Shown: positions 33,698 through 42,905, numbered from the stretch's first letter. The stretch is DNA of 64,000 bases from Leptolyngbya sp. FACHB-60 (GCF_014695775.1 NZ_JACJOX010000049.1:124001-188000), one strand, 5' to 3'. Program-made: numbers and translations. Notes: generated by a model not told the origin, from the letters alone.

Positions 33698-36600
33698 TTA
33701 CAAGGTGATAGGTGCTAGGGGCTCTATTGTCGGGTCGTGGCCTCCTACCTGGTTAGTGCGCAATACCCACAGGCTGGCTCCGTGGCTCAGGCAGAGCTGG
33801 GTTATGGTATCGCTGGCTTTGCGAGGCAGCATGGTGCGCCAGCTCAACAACCCCCGTCCGACGGTCTGAAGCGGAAAATCTGAGAGGTTGCTGCCCAAAG
33901 ATTCCCGCTCGTCGGCCCAGTCGGCTCGGGCGCTACCAAAGGGCAGGAGTTTTTGCTGAAGGTGGCGGCGCAGGTTAAGCAGCTGCTGAAACTGCTGGGC
34001 CTGGTCGGGGTTGTTGGCCTCCCAGGCTTTGAGGGTAGCTCGATGGGCGATGACTGCGGCCTCTAAGTGGGCGGCGCTGGCATACATGGCCTGGTTGGAG
34101 TCTTGGGCGCAGTTGTTGGCGGGGCCGACGTAGGTGACGCCAGTGCCGTCGCCCGTGCGGTAGCGGGCCGTCATCAGTTCTAGCTCGATGCGCAGGTCAT
34201 CAAGGGCGGCCCAGGCGGTGCCGTTGAAGTCGAAGGGCTCGGTGTAGGCAGGCAGTTTGATCAAAATATCGGAGACGGGGCGGGTGCCCAAAAATCCCCA
34301 CTGGCGATCGCCCATGTACTTTGACCAATCGAGGGTGCCCGCTACCAGCCCCCGCCGGTTGTGGGTATAGACCTGGTGATAGTGGATATCGAACTGTAGC
34401 TCCTGGGTGAGCGGCTCGCGCGCCACGGTGGCAATGCCATAGGCAAAGTGACCAAAGTAAACCGGACCTCGGGCGGCAGGCTCGCGGTTTTGACCGCCGA
34501 TGCCGCCGTAGACATGCACCAGCAGGGCCTGGTCACCCTCTTGCCACTCGGCGATTGCCGCCTGCTCAGAGAGGGTTTTAGGATCGATGAGCACCGACTC
34601 GGTGGTGCCTTTTTTCTGCTCCAGGTTTTCCCACGATTCTCGGTGCAGGTGCTGTCGTCCCCGGCGGGCGCTGGCGATGGTGCGATCGGGGCGCAGCTGA
34701 AAGGGCTGGCGGGGTCGCAGCGCCTGCACCACAAACTCGCCATCGTGGGCCTGGGTGCCGTGGATATACCAGCCGGTGGCGTTGAGGGGCGATCGCTCCA
34801 GATCGCGACTGGTCGATGGCTCAATGCCATCCCCATCGGGCACAACCTCAGGCAATCGCACGGTTTCTTTCAGCCCGTCAAAGCTCTCAGTGTCAGGGTT
34901 GTAGTGGACTACATGGTAGCGATCGCTCGCTCCTGCCACCGGGCTTAGAAACTGCACCAGGGCGTAGTAAAGACCAGCGATTTGAATCGGCTCATGGCCA
35001 ATGGTGATGGAGATGGCTGTATTGGACAGCGAGCCATCCAATTCTTCTGTAGGCTCTTCAATTCTCACTGGTTCAGGCAGCTTGACGATAATGTCGTCGA
35101 CGGGGTGAGCCCCGGCCAAGGATTCTAGTGGGTTGACTAATCGCCAGTGATTGAGGCGGGTGGGCAAAATCATGCCATCTCGGTGCGAGGCTTCGGCCTC
35201 GGCGCTGAAGTGAATGTCACGGGTCACGGCTTGGAAGCGTTTTTTTAACCCCGGATTGCACCGCCAGCGCAGGTGTACCCGCTGCCCCAAGTAGCGCTGG
35301 TAGGCCGGGGGGGTGTGCAGTAGCTCGAACCAGATGCCCTCCAGCTGGAGGCGATCGCTGGCGTTGGGCAAAATCAGCCGCCCCAGCCAGTCGCCCACCG
35401 GGCGGTATTGGGGGGCGGGCAAGGTTTGCTGCACCGGGTAGTAGCTGGGGTGGTTAAAGGGCGCGCTCTGAAACCGGTAATAGCCGCCGGGATTGACCAC
35501 CTGAATCTTTTTAATATCTAGGTGCTGGCGCAGGTCGCCCGCCACAATGTCGAGGGTGAGATCGAGGGTTTGCTGGAGGTGGCTACGGCCATCGGGCAAA
35601 AAGGCCTGGTCGTCGAGCACGCCGCCAGGCACCTGATGGCCCACTGGTCCCAGGCCAATGAAGCTGATTTTGCCTTTGCGTTTGGCCCGATTCCAATAGC
35701 TTAAGGGGGCGATCGCCCAGCGACGCGGAAACATAATTGGCCCCAGCCGCTCGACTGGGTCGCGGCTGCCCACCAGGTGATAGAGCTGCTCCGCCTCCAT
35801 CACCCGTCCGTTGCCGCCAATCACCCCAGCCAGGGAAATCACCTCAATCGGGGCTCCCAGGGCCTGCTTGAGAAAGGGCACGATGCCCACGGCAATCTGC
35901 CCACCCCCGCTGTAGCCAATCAGCGTGAGGGGAATGCCCCCCTGGGCTGGGTAGCCGTTTTCTAGCAGGCTTTCGTAGACCTGCTGGGCCACTCCCTGGT
36001 TGTAGATCGGGCCAAAGCGCTGGTCGGCCGACACCGCCACAATTAAAATATTGCGAATGTTAATGATCATCCCCACCCAGGGGCCGAGCCGCCGAGTCAG
36101 GGTTTCGACTCCGCGCCAAAAGAAGGCTAGGGGACGGTTTTCGGTTAGCGAACGGTTGAGGACCGAGTAGGGAATTAGCCCTTTGACCAAGGTGATGTCA
36201 GCGGGGAGACTATCGTCTAGCTCGTCGAGGTAGCGAGCCACGGTGGGCTGGTAGTCGGCGGTGGATTGGTTGATGCCGTCGAGGTAGACGATGTAGCGAC
36301 GGGGCAGCTTGGCGGTCTTTGGTGTCTGGGGAGGATGGGTCGAAGCACTGTCGCTGTACCAGCCAGCCCACCAGCCTAGGGCCTCTAGAGGGGCCAGCAT
36401 GGCACCCACCACTAGGGCGATCGCACCAATCCAGATCAAATCAGCGAACCAGCGGGCCGGACGGCTCTGACCATACCACTGGGTCATCAACCCCCTCAGG
36501 GGTTCCAAGCTAAGGGCGACCACCAGGGCCAGCAGACCCAGACCGCCATATATCCACAGCAGGGCCAACCGCCGCGATCGCCGCTTGAGCAGGGCCCCCG

Positions 36601-37312
36601 GCAGGGGCTTGGCACCAGTAAGGGCGGGCGGCGCTAGGGCTAGGCCACCGGGGGCGATCGCCGTATATGGCTCTGGCCCCAGAGGATGAGCCGCAATTAA
36701 CAGTTTGAGCTGGCCGCGATCGACTACTAGCTGCACCCCCGCTGCCCAATTGGCCAGCCAGCGCCCCAGTTTGATAATGGGCTGCCCCACGGTGGTTTGC
36801 TGCACCACCACCAGCCCCAACCAGCCGAGCGCCACATGCCCTGCTGCCTGCCCCACCGAAATCTGGCCCAACACCGCCAGAGCAAACACCACCGCCAGCA
36901 GACTGAGCAGCGCTAGCAGCCGCAGCAGCGGCACGCCCAGATAGGGCATGGCCCCCAAAAAGCTAAACACCAAAGGCAGATAGCTCAAGGCCAAACTACC
37001 CTGCACCACCCGCCAGGGAATCGGTTGATCGAGCAGCCAGCGACTCACCATCCAAATGCTGAGCACCCAAAACAGGTAGCCCGCCACAAATAGCAGGGCC
37101 GACAGCACCAGGCTCAGCACAAACCGCAGCGGCTTGACTCGGTTGACGAAGAGCACAATGCCTTGACCCACCGCCTGGGAAAAGCCCGCGACAAACACCA
37201 GCCCCAGGACAATGCTGTCGGGCATCTGGTGAAAGACTTGAAAGGCCTCTGGGTCTAGTCTCAGCACCCCTCCCACCAGCTGCCAAAGGGTGTTAAAGGC
37301 AGGGTCAGCCAT
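33698..37312 (-). CDS. Large membrane protein with alpha/beta-hydrolase region and possible C-terminal thiol-hydrolase domain
   Basis: About 1,204 residues from the ATG at 37312 (1,219 from 37357; positions below use the latter). Residues 45-200 hold about five membrane helices in a Yip1-like arrangement, with two more at 265-325. A soluble domain (about 350-640) starts RRYIVYLDGINQ and carries the nucleophile elbow LIGYSGGGQ (Ser483). The C-terminal third has two similar DDIIVKLPEP/SDILIKLPAY segments, a GHFAYG motif (His970) and a NNCAQDSNQAMY motif (Cys1083) in His-then-Cys order. I know no named family. Its start overlaps the PHP gene stop by 8 bases, so the two are coupled. Confidence 0.8.
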   Translation of the reverse strand: MADPAFNTLWQLVGGVLRLDPEAFQVFHQMPDSIVLGLVFVAGFSQAVGQGIVLFVNRVKPLRFVLSLVLSALLFVAGYLFWVLSIWMVSRWLLDQPIPWRVVQGSLALSYLPLVFSFLGAMPYLGVPLLRLLALLSLLAVVFALAVLGQISVGQAAGHVALGWLGLVVVQQTTVGQPIIKLGRWLANWAAGVQLVVDRGQLKLLIAAHPLGPEPYTAIAPGGLALAPPALTGAKPLPGALLKRRSRRLALLWIYGGLGLLALVVALSLEPLRGLMTQWYGQSRPARWFADLIWIGAIALVVGAMLAPLEALGWWAGWYSDSASTHPPQTPKTAKLPRRYIVYLDGINQSTADYQPTVARYLDELDDSLPADITLVKGLIPYSVLNRSLTENRPLAFFWRGVETLTRRLGPWVGMIINIRNILIVAVSADQRFGPIYNQGVAQQVYESLLENGYPAQGGIPLTLIGYSGGGQIAVGIVPFLKQALGAPIEVISLAGVIGGNGRVMEAEQLYHLVGSRDPVERLGPIMFPRRWAIAPLSYWNRAKRKGKISFIGLGPVGHQVPGGVLDDQAFLPDGRSHLQQTLDLTLDIVAGDLRQHLDIKKIQVVNPGGYYRFQSAPFNHPSYYPVQQTLPAPQYRPVGDWLGRLILPNASDRLQLEGIWFELLHTPPAYQRYLGQRVHLRWRCNPGLKKRFQAVTRDIHFSAEAEASHRDGMILPTRLNHWRLVNPLESLAGAHPVDDIIVKLPEPVRIEEPTEELDGSLSNTAISITIGHEPIQIAGLYYALVQFLSPVAGASDRYHVVHYNPDTESFDGLKETVRLPEVVPDGDGIEPSTSRDLERSPLNATGWYIHGTQAHDGEFVVQALRPRQPFQLRPDRTIASARRGRQHLHRESWENLEQKKGTTESVLIDPKTLSEQAAIAEWQEGDQALLVHVYGGIGGQNREPAARGPVYFGHFAYGIATVAREPLTQELQFDIHYHQVYTHNRRGLVAGTLDWSKYMGDRQWGFLGTRPVSDILIKLPAYTEPFDFNGTAWAALDDLRIELELMTARYRTGDGTGVTYVGPANNCAQDSNQAMYASAAHLEAAVIAHRATLKAWEANNPDQAQQFQQLLNLRRHLQQKLLPFGSARADWADERESLGSNLSDFPLQTVGRGLLSWRTMLPRKASDTITQLCLSHGASLWVLRTNQVGGHDPTIEPLAPITL

Positions 37313-38210
37313 GGTTAGAGCCCGGCAGGCGATTCTCCGCTGGAGAGGCTGCGCCAACGCCCAGAGTTGCCGCGGCTCGCTTGAGCGGGGGCAGCAAGTC
37401 TAAAGGCAAGTGGAGCTGATTCAGCCCGGCCGCCTCCTTGGGTTGATGCTTGGCTCTAGGGTTAGGAGCACTGGCTTTCGCTTCTGAGGGGCCGTGGAAG
37501 TCACTGCCACCGGTCATCACTAGGTCGTGATCACGGCAGTAGGTTTCTAAGCGTCGAATATCGCTGGGGCTGTGGTGGGGGTGGTAAACCTCGACCCCCA
37601 TCAGCCCGGCCTCCACCAGCTGAGGCAGGAGCGCGTCAACAGTAGAGCCCTTAAACAGATAGGGATGCGCCCATACCGGCACGGCCCCGCAGTCCCGTAG
37701 CAGCTGAATGCCCTCAGCGGCAGAAAATTTGTCGTACTGCACAAAGACAGGGCCATTGTCCCCCAGCCAGCGATCGAAGGCCTCCCGCTTCGACTCGACG
37801 TGGCCCGCTTTGACCAGGGCTGCCGCCAAGTGAGGACGACCGGGAGCCATGTTGCCCGCCATGGCCGGCAGCTCGATGGGATAACCTAGTTCAGCTAACT
37901 TTTCGACCATCTGCTGAGCGCGGCGGCGGCGGCCCTCAATGCGTGACCGGAGAGGTGGTTCTAACGCTTCTCGGTTGGGATAAAAGCCTAGAATATGCAG
38001 CGATCGCCCGTTTTCCACGGTGCTCAGCTCTACCCCCGGCACCACCTCTAGATCGTCTCCAGCGGCGGCGATCGCGTCATCCCACCCGGCCACAGTGTCG
38101 TGGTCGGTAATCGCCAATGCCTTCACCCCCGCGGCAATCGCTGCTGCTACGAGTTCAGCGGGGGATAGAGTGCCGTCAGAAAAGGTGGTGTGGCTGTGCA
38201 GATCGAGCAT
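37305..38210 (-). CDS. PHP domain phosphoesterase
   Basis: 301 residues. LHSHTTFSDGTLSP at the N-terminus, ITDHDTVAG, PGVELST, VWAHPYLF and GGSDFHGP are the metal-binding motifs of the PHP superfamily. The layout matches the YciV/RNase AM type, which acts as a 3',5'-nucleoside bisphosphate phosphatase or 5'-3' exonuclease on short RNAs; the exact substrate is inferred. About 75 C-terminal residues after the catalytic core are unique. The stop codon lies in the start of the large membrane-hydrolase gene (ATGGCTGA), indicating translational coupling. Confidence 0.93.
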   Translation of the reverse strand: MLDLHSHTTFSDGTLSPAELVAAAIAAGVKALAITDHDTVAGWDDAIAAAGDDLEVVPGVELSTVENGRSLHILGFYPNREALEPPLRSRIEGRRRRAQQMVEKLAELGYPIELPAMAGNMAPGRPHLAAALVKAGHVESKREAFDRWLGDNGPVFVQYDKFSAAEGIQLLRDCGAVPVWAHPYLFKGSTVDALLPQLVEAGLMGVEVYHPHHSPSDIRRLETYCRDHDLVMTGGSDFHGPSEAKASAPNPRAKHQPKEAAGLNQLHLPLDLLPPLKRAAATLGVGAASPAENRLPGSNHG

Positions 38211-38252
38211 TGCAGAGAGGCTATTTTCTTTCCATTGTGCCGTATCTGCCCG

Positions 38253-38762
38253 CTACGCCGCTGCCGTGGCCTGGTCAATAGCCTTTTCTACCAGGGCTTT
38301 TGCCTTCTCATCGAGGGCTAACCAGTTGATTTCACCATCCTCGCTGAGCAAAGCTGGATCCACCGAAACTGGCTGCTGAGGCTGGTAGTCGTCGAAGCAC
38401 ACTTCAAAGCACAGCTCCCAAACGTCTAGTGTGGCCGTGCGAGGCTCCTCGGCTGAGACTTCACCAGCGCTTTGGGTCAGCTTCAGCTCATAACCGGGGG
38501 CTGGAGTAGGTAGCTGACTGAGCTGCTGGCGAATAGCTGTTTCTTCATCTGGGGAAGCTTCAGAGAGCTGGGCGGCCAAATCACGCACCTGCTGACGCTG
38601 TTCAGGGGTGGCATGGCCGGGCCAGCGCAGCTGCTCTAGATAGTCGGTGCGCCAGTCGAGGGTTTCAGTGTGCTTGCGAATATTGTCGACTACGCGAATC
38701 AGACAAGGCTGCATCAGCTCAGCCGCTTGGGTTTCATCGGTGGGAGAGGCAAAGGTCAGCAT
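38253..38762 (-). CDS. Acidic soluble protein of unknown function
   Basis: 169 residues, rich in Glu, Gln and Ala. The first half is helical (ELMQPCLIRVVDNIRKHTET, LDWRTDYLEQLRWPGHAT); the second has a strand block TATLDVWELCFEVCFDDYQP with paired cysteines, and a helical end. It has the look of a conserved cyanobacterial protein without known function. It precedes the PHP gene by 42 bases on the same strand, so it probably belongs to the same operon. Confidence 0.75.
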   Translation of the reverse strand: MLTFASPTDETQAAELMQPCLIRVVDNIRKHTETLDWRTDYLEQLRWPGHATPEQRQQVRDLAAQLSEASPDEETAIRQQLSQLPTPAPGYELKLTQSAGEVSAEEPRTATLDVWELCFEVCFDDYQPQQPVSVDPALLSEDGEINWLALDEKAKALVEKAIDQATAAA

Positions 38763-38935
38763 GGCGAAACCTCGGACAGCATTGGTGCGTCAATCTGGGT
38801 TGGCCCAGCTGAGATCAATCTTGCCAGTGCAACCGCGTAACAACATTTTAGCTGACCCCTGCACCCCCCAAAGTTGTCTGCCCCTGCTTCAATAGAAGGC
38901 GAGAGGGCGGCCCCGCCCCGCCACCCCGAGGACCT

Positions 38936-39517
38936 ATGCCCCAGCGGCCTTTCCATAAACCCGGTGCCGGGCTTGAATATCGCCTGCTGATGGCCTTGAT
39001 TATGGCCAGTGCTGCCTTGGTCACAGTGCTGCTGATTCAGCTATTGCTGCCCTGGCTAGTGGTTGGAGGATTAATTGCGGGTGGCCTATGGTTCTGGCAG
39101 CGGCAAAGAGCCCGAGAGCGAGCGCTGCACCAGATTTTTTATGCCCAGGTTGCGGCCCACCAGGGGCGTATCAGCGTGCTCGACTTTGCGATCGCCGCCC
39201 AGCTCACCGGCAGCGAAGCCCGCCGATTTCTCGACCAGCGCGCCCAAGACTTTTGGGGCGACTTTGAACCTACCCCGTCTGGAGATGTGCTCTACACTTT
39301 TCGTCCCATTACCCTGGCCGCTGAGGTCGCAACGCTCCAGGTCCTCTCGCTCACCGCTGCCGATCTGGCTCAGCGTCTGGGCTGTACCGAAGCCGAGCTA
39401 ACCCAGCCAGCGGTGGCGGTGAATCTGCTGGCCTGGAGCCGCGATCGCGACCCCGACGGCTGTGGCTGGCGATACGATGCTGGGGGCGATCGCTACTGGC
39501 CTGTTCCTAAACCATAA
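38936..39517 (+). CDS. Membrane-anchored protein with winged-helix-like repeats
   Basis: 193 residues. Two adjacent hydrophobic helices (about 17-53) form a hairpin anchor, followed by RQRARERALHQIFY. Residues 70-110 (GRISVLDFAIAAQLTGSEAR, RFLDQRAQDFWGDFEPTPSG, DVLYTF) look like a winged-helix module. A second helical module (LSLTAADLAQRLGCTEAEL) follows. DNA or protein binding at the membrane face is an inference; I do not know the family name. The ndk gene follows 83 bases later. Confidence 0.75.
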   Translation: MPQRPFHKPGAGLEYRLLMALIMASAALVTVLLIQLLLPWLVVGGLIAGGLWFWQRQRARERALHQIFYAQVAAHQGRISVLDFAIAAQLTGSEARRFLDQRAQDFWGDFEPTPSGDVLYTFRPITLAAEVATLQVLSLTAADLAQRLGCTEAELTQPAVAVNLLAWSRDRDPDGCGWRYDAGGDRYWPVPKP

Positions 39518-39600
39518 AACTTTGACCAAATCCTTTACAAAATGACCACCGTTTCTGAGCATGGTAAAGGTCTTTCACCACGCACTAGGAACAGGTATCT

Positions 39601-40050
39601 ATGGAACGTACTTTTTTGATGATCAAGCCCGACGGCGTTCAGCGCGGGCTGATCAGCAACATCATTGGCCGGTTTGAAACCAAAGGCTTCACCCTGGTGG
39701 GCATGAAATTCATGGCCGTCTCCCGCGAGCTAGCCGAAAAGCACTACGATGTGCACCGCGAGCGCCCCTTCTTCGCCGGCCTGGTAGACTTCATTACCTC
39801 TGGCCCCGTAGTGGCCATGGTGTGGGAAGGCGAAGGCGTAATTGCCTCGGCCCGTAAGATCATTGGTGCGACCAAGCCCCTCGAAGCTGAACCCGGCACC
39901 ATTCGCGGCGACCTGGGTGTGACCGTGGGCCGCAATATCATCCACGGCTCCGACGCACCCGAAACCGCCCAGGCTGAGATAGCCCTGTGGTTCACTGACA
40001 GCGAACTCGTTGGCTGGGAACCCGCCGCCAAGGGCTGGCTCTACGAGTAA
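39601..40050 (+). CDS. ndk: Nucleoside diphosphate kinase
   Basis: 149 residues, full length. It moves the gamma phosphate from ATP to other NDPs through a phosphohistidine. MERTFLMIKPDGVQRGL is the standard start; the active-site histidine is in GRNIIHGSDA near residue 117, and the C-terminal WEPAAKGWLYE is typical. The ATG at 39601 has AGGAACAGG upstream. It is convergent with the methionine-salvage operon, with a hairpin between. Confidence 0.98.
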   Translation: MERTFLMIKPDGVQRGLISNIIGRFETKGFTLVGMKFMAVSRELAEKHYDVHRERPFFAGLVDFITSGPVVAMVWEGEGVIASARKIIGATKPLEAEPGTIRGDLGVTVGRNIIHGSDAPETAQAEIALWFTDSELVGWEPAAKGWLYE

Positions 40051-40077
40051 AAGACCTATTTAGGGCTCTTATGCTAA

Positions 40078-40130
40078 TAGCAGTAAACACCGCAGCGTTC
40101 ATTTCAAGGGTGCTGCGATGTTTATTGCTA
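40078..40130. terminator. Hairpin between convergent ndk and mtnC
   Basis: TAGCAGTAAACACCGCAGC (40078-40096) pairs with GCTGCGATGTTTATTGCTA (40112-40130) over 19 positions with two imperfect pairs and a 15-base loop. There is no strong T-run, but its place between two convergent stops suggests transcription termination or transcript-end protection. Confidence 0.6.
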
Positions 40131-40143
40131 AATAGTGAGTAAA

Positions 40144-40857
40144 TCAAGCATTGTCGAAATGAATTTGCAATTCCCCAAAGTGGCGGATCGTCGGCAGGTC
40201 TGGGGTAAAGTCTGGGGTGCCAGGGCGCTGGACTGCATATACTTGCCAACCTGCCTGCTGGGCGGCAGCCAGCTCTCCTGGATGATCGGACAGAAACAGC
40301 AATTCCTCGGAGGCAATTCCTAGCGTGTTGGCAATTTTATCGTAGGAAGTTGCATCGACCTTGGCTCCAGTGGTGGTGTCAAAATAACCTTGAAAACAAG
40401 GGGTGAGGTCGCCCACGATAGTGTGGGCAAACAGTAGTTTCTGCGCTGCGATCGAGCCAGAGGAATAGATATAGAGCGGCACCCCTCGCCGATGCCACTC
40501 CTGAATGTGGGCAGCGGCATCGTCATAGACGTGGCTGTAGTAGGCCTTGGTGCGGTAGCCCTCGTCCCAAATCATGCCCTGCAATGCTTTGAGGGGAGTG
40601 ATCTTCTGGTCGGCCTTGGCCCAGGCCAACAGTTGGGCGATGCAGTCTTCTACAGACAGGTCAGCATTGCCTGTCTCAGCGCGCACCTGGGCCAAAATGG
40701 CCTGCCCCTCGGCGGTGGGAGCAATCTCAGCCATAAAGGTCTCCAGCCGCTCCGTTGCGTAGGGAAACAGGGTGTTTTTAACAAAGGCAATGTCGGTGGT
40801 GGTGCCCTCAATATCGAGCACGATCGCCCCTAGAGGTCGCTCTTCAAGCAAAAGCAT
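40144..40857 (-). CDS. mtnC: Enolase-phosphatase E1 (methionine salvage)
   Basis: 237 residues from the ATG at 40857. HAD-family enzyme that enolises and dephosphorylates 2,3-diketo-5-methylthiopentyl-1-phosphate to acireductone. Motif I is AIVLDIEGTTTD (Asp15, Glu17), motif II is IYSSGS, and motif IV is FLSDHPGEL. The frame extends upstream to 40998 but HAD motif spacing favours 40857. Its start lies 14 bases inside the end of mtnD, so translation is coupled. Third gene of mtnB-mtnD-mtnC. Confidence 0.94.
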   Translation of the reverse strand: MLLLEERPLGAIVLDIEGTTTDIAFVKNTLFPYATERLETFMAEIAPTAEGQAILAQVRAETGNADLSVEDCIAQLLAWAKADQKITPLKALQGMIWDEGYRTKAYYSHVYDDAAAHIQEWHRRGVPLYIYSSGSIAAQKLLFAHTIVGDLTPCFQGYFDTTTGAKVDATSYDKIANTLGIASEELLFLSDHPGELAAAQQAGWQVYAVQRPGTPDFTPDLPTIRHFGELQIHFDNA

Positions 40858-41395
40858 GGTATTCAGGATATCCCTTAGCGATGGGGCTGTCGGTAAAATG
40901 GGCGACCCAGCCCTCGGAGTTGTTAAACAGGCGAATGGCGGCGAACTGAGGTTCCTCGCCCATGTCGAACCAGTGAGGGGTATTGGCGGGTACGCCAATT
41001 AGGTCGCCAGCGGTGCAGAGGGTGGCGTAGATTTTGTCGCCCAGGTGTAGGTAAAATACCGCCTGCCCCTCCACGAAGAAGCGCACCTCGTCTTCTTTGT
41101 GAATGTGCTCATCCAAAAACTTCTGCCGCAGCTCAGTCTTTTGGGGATGCTCTGGGTGCATGCGAATCACATCGGCGGTAACGTAGCCGCTCTCGGCTTT
41201 GAGGCGCTCGATATCTTTGGCGTAGGCAGTCAGAATGGCTTCGGGATCGGTCGCTGGGGGTAGCGGTGCCTGGGTCTGCCACTGCTCAAAGCGGACGCCA
41301 GCGCTGGCTAGGACGGCGGCGATCGCGTCCGCATCCCGGTACTCATTCAGCAGGGTCGCGCCATCTTGATCGCTAAAAACACGAAGTAGGGTCAT
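40844..41395 (-). CDS. mtnD: Acireductone dioxygenase
   Basis: 183 residues from the ATG at 41395, which has AAGGAGT upstream. Cupin metalloenzyme that oxidises acireductone to the keto acid of methionine plus formate (Fe form). The metal ligands are in DEHIHKEDEVRFFVEG (two His, one Glu) and NTPHWFD (His). It ends inside the mtnC start. The upstream frame to 41452 would overlap mtnB and is not needed. Confidence 0.95.
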   Translation of the reverse strand: MTLLRVFSDQDGATLLNEYRDADAIAAVLASAGVRFEQWQTQAPLPPATDPEAILTAYAKDIERLKAESGYVTADVIRMHPEHPQKTELRQKFLDEHIHKEDEVRFFVEGQAVFYLHLGDKIYATLCTAGDLIGVPANTPHWFDMGEEPQFAAIRLFNNSEGWVAHFTDSPIAKGYPEYHAFA

Positions 41396-41444
41396 GGGAT
41401 TACTCCTTGAGTTGAGGGTGTCCTGAGGGGATAAGCAAAAGGGG

Positions 41445-42074
41445 CTAAGCAAATTTTTGATCGAGCAGTATGGCTTGCAAGGCGCAGCTCACCAGCACCT
41501 CCAACGCCTCAGTGGCCATGCGCGCCTGGGGCACTGTAGCTCCCCAGCTATATAATCCGTGGCCCGCGATGATGTAGCCCACTGGTGCTGGCACTGCCTG
41601 TAGCTGGGTCAGTACGGTCTTGCTCAGAGCTACCATATCTTGACTGTTGGCTACGATCGGGATGGCAACCTCTCCATCATGGGTGGTAATACCCGGCAGT
41701 GCTTTGAGCAATTCATAGTTTGTTAACACCAGGGTGTCTTGCCCCCTGCCCAGCAGCCAGCGAGAGAGACTGACGCAGTCTATGGAGTGGGTGTGCAGCA
41801 CTGCTCCTACCTCTGGGTAGGCCAGGTAGAGACTGGTGTGCAGCAACGTCTCGGCCGACGCCCGCTTCCCTGGGCTGCGGGGTTGCCCCCGGTCGTCTAC
41901 CACCATAATGTCGGCAGGAGTGAGCTGCCCCTTGTCGCGGCCCGATACGGTAATGGCGACCTGCCCCTCGGCCAGCCGAGCCGAGTAATTGCCGCTGGTG
42001 GCCGGGGCCCAGCCTTTGCTGGCCAAGAAACCGCCTGCCTCTGCTAACGACTGCGCGATCGCCTCAAACTCCAT
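41445..42074 (-). CDS. mtnB: Methylthioribulose-1-phosphate dehydratase
   Basis: 209 residues, class II aldolase fold. It dehydrates 5-methylthioribulose-1-phosphate in methionine salvage. GWAPATSGNYSARL at the N-terminus, the zinc-site LHTHS and IAGHGLYSWG motifs, and SAETLLHTSLY are family-specific. First gene of the mtnB-mtnD-mtnC operon, 49 bases before mtnD. Genes for MTA phosphorylase and MTR-1-P isomerase are not in the window. Confidence 0.94.
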   Translation of the reverse strand: MEFEAIAQSLAEAGGFLASKGWAPATSGNYSARLAEGQVAITVSGRDKGQLTPADIMVVDDRGQPRSPGKRASAETLLHTSLYLAYPEVGAVLHTHSIDCVSLSRWLLGRGQDTLVLTNYELLKALPGITTHDGEVAIPIVANSQDMVALSKTVLTQLQAVPAPVGYIIAGHGLYSWGATVPQARMATEALEVLVSCALQAILLDQKFA

Positions 42075-42381
42075 TTCCCAAGCCAGCCCTTACCGATAAT
42101 TTTGACTCATTACTCTAACACCATTGGCCCCATCACCGATGTCGCCTGCCACGGCTGACTAGGAGGGTTAACTACGAGGCTGGTACAGTGATGCTTCAAG
42201 CACACTGAGACTGGATATGGTTCAGTATCGCTGGCAACGGAATTTTTGCCGATATTTGAGTCCCAACACGGCGGAGTTTGGGTGATTATCAGGCCATTGC
42301 GTATAAGTACGTTATGAAAAAGATTAATTTTTGGGCATAACTATAGCAAGCGCCCACATAATTTCGAGAGGTTGTTCGCAT
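42075..42381. other. Divergent promoter region between mtnB and the response-regulator gene
   Basis: About 300 bases. No hairpin or known riboswitch recognised. It must contain the promoters for the salvage operon (minus) and the receiver gene (plus); TATAAGTA with AT-rich flanks near 42302-42330 is the most promoter-like stretch. Confidence 0.4.
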
Positions 42382-42780
42382 ATGTCCACCTGCGCCGTCA
42401 CCAAACAAACCGTCCTATCGGTGGATGACAGCTTAATTAGCCAGCAAATGATTAAGCGGGCGTTGGACAACAGCTACCGGGTGCTGCTGGCTGACAATGC
42501 GGTGGATGCGCTGACTGTAATTTCTCAAGAGGTGATCGAAGCCCTGCTGCTCGATATCTCAATGCCCGGCATCGATGGATTTGAACTCTGTCGCACGGTG
42601 CGCAGTCTGCCCCGGTTCAAGAACCTACCAATTGTCATGGTCACGTCTCGCGATACCGAGGCCGACCGTCAAGAAGCCCGCATGGCGGGGGCTTCCGGCT
42701 ATTTGACCAAACCCTGCGAACCTGAGCGGCTCAAAGCCGTCATGGGTAGGTTGCTGCCCAACAGCTTAGCCGCAAATTAA
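42382..42780 (+). CDS. Stand-alone receiver-domain response regulator
   Basis: 132 residues, essentially one receiver domain. VLSVDDSLISQQM gives the acidic pocket, LLLDISMPG the phospho-acceptor Asp, VMVTSRD the Thr/Ser switch, and YLTKPC the conserved Lys. No output domain, so it signals by protein contact as CheY-type proteins do. It lies 3' of and convergent with cheA, so it may be the output or a phosphate sink of that system. The ATG at 42382 is preferred because longer versions add an unrelated N-terminus. Confidence 0.9.
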   Translation: MSTCAVTKQTVLSVDDSLISQQMIKRALDNSYRVLLADNAVDALTVISQEVIEALLLDISMPGIDGFELCRTVRSLPRFKNLPIVMVTSRDTEADRQEARMAGASGYLTKPCEPERLKAVMGRLLPNSLAAN

Positions 42781-42870
42781 CCTCAGTATCTTAATTCGCT
42801 GAACTGCTGCGAAGACGTGTTTGGGCCTTTTCCCCAACTCAAATTTTGAGAACCTTTGCGGTCCAAATAG

Positions 42871-42905
42871 AGACTGGAAAAACTAGATTTTCCGGTCTTT
42901 TGTTT
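42871..42905 (+). terminator. Rho-independent terminator of the receiver gene
   Basis: AGACTGGAAAA (42871-42881) pairs with TTTTCCGGTCT (42888-42898), with one G-T pair, and is followed by TTTGTTTT. It lies 90 bases after the receiver gene stop, between two convergent genes. Confidence 0.8.

Noticed and set aside
34448..34948. 166-residue plus-strand frame
   Set aside because: Antisense shadow of the large membrane-hydrolase gene.
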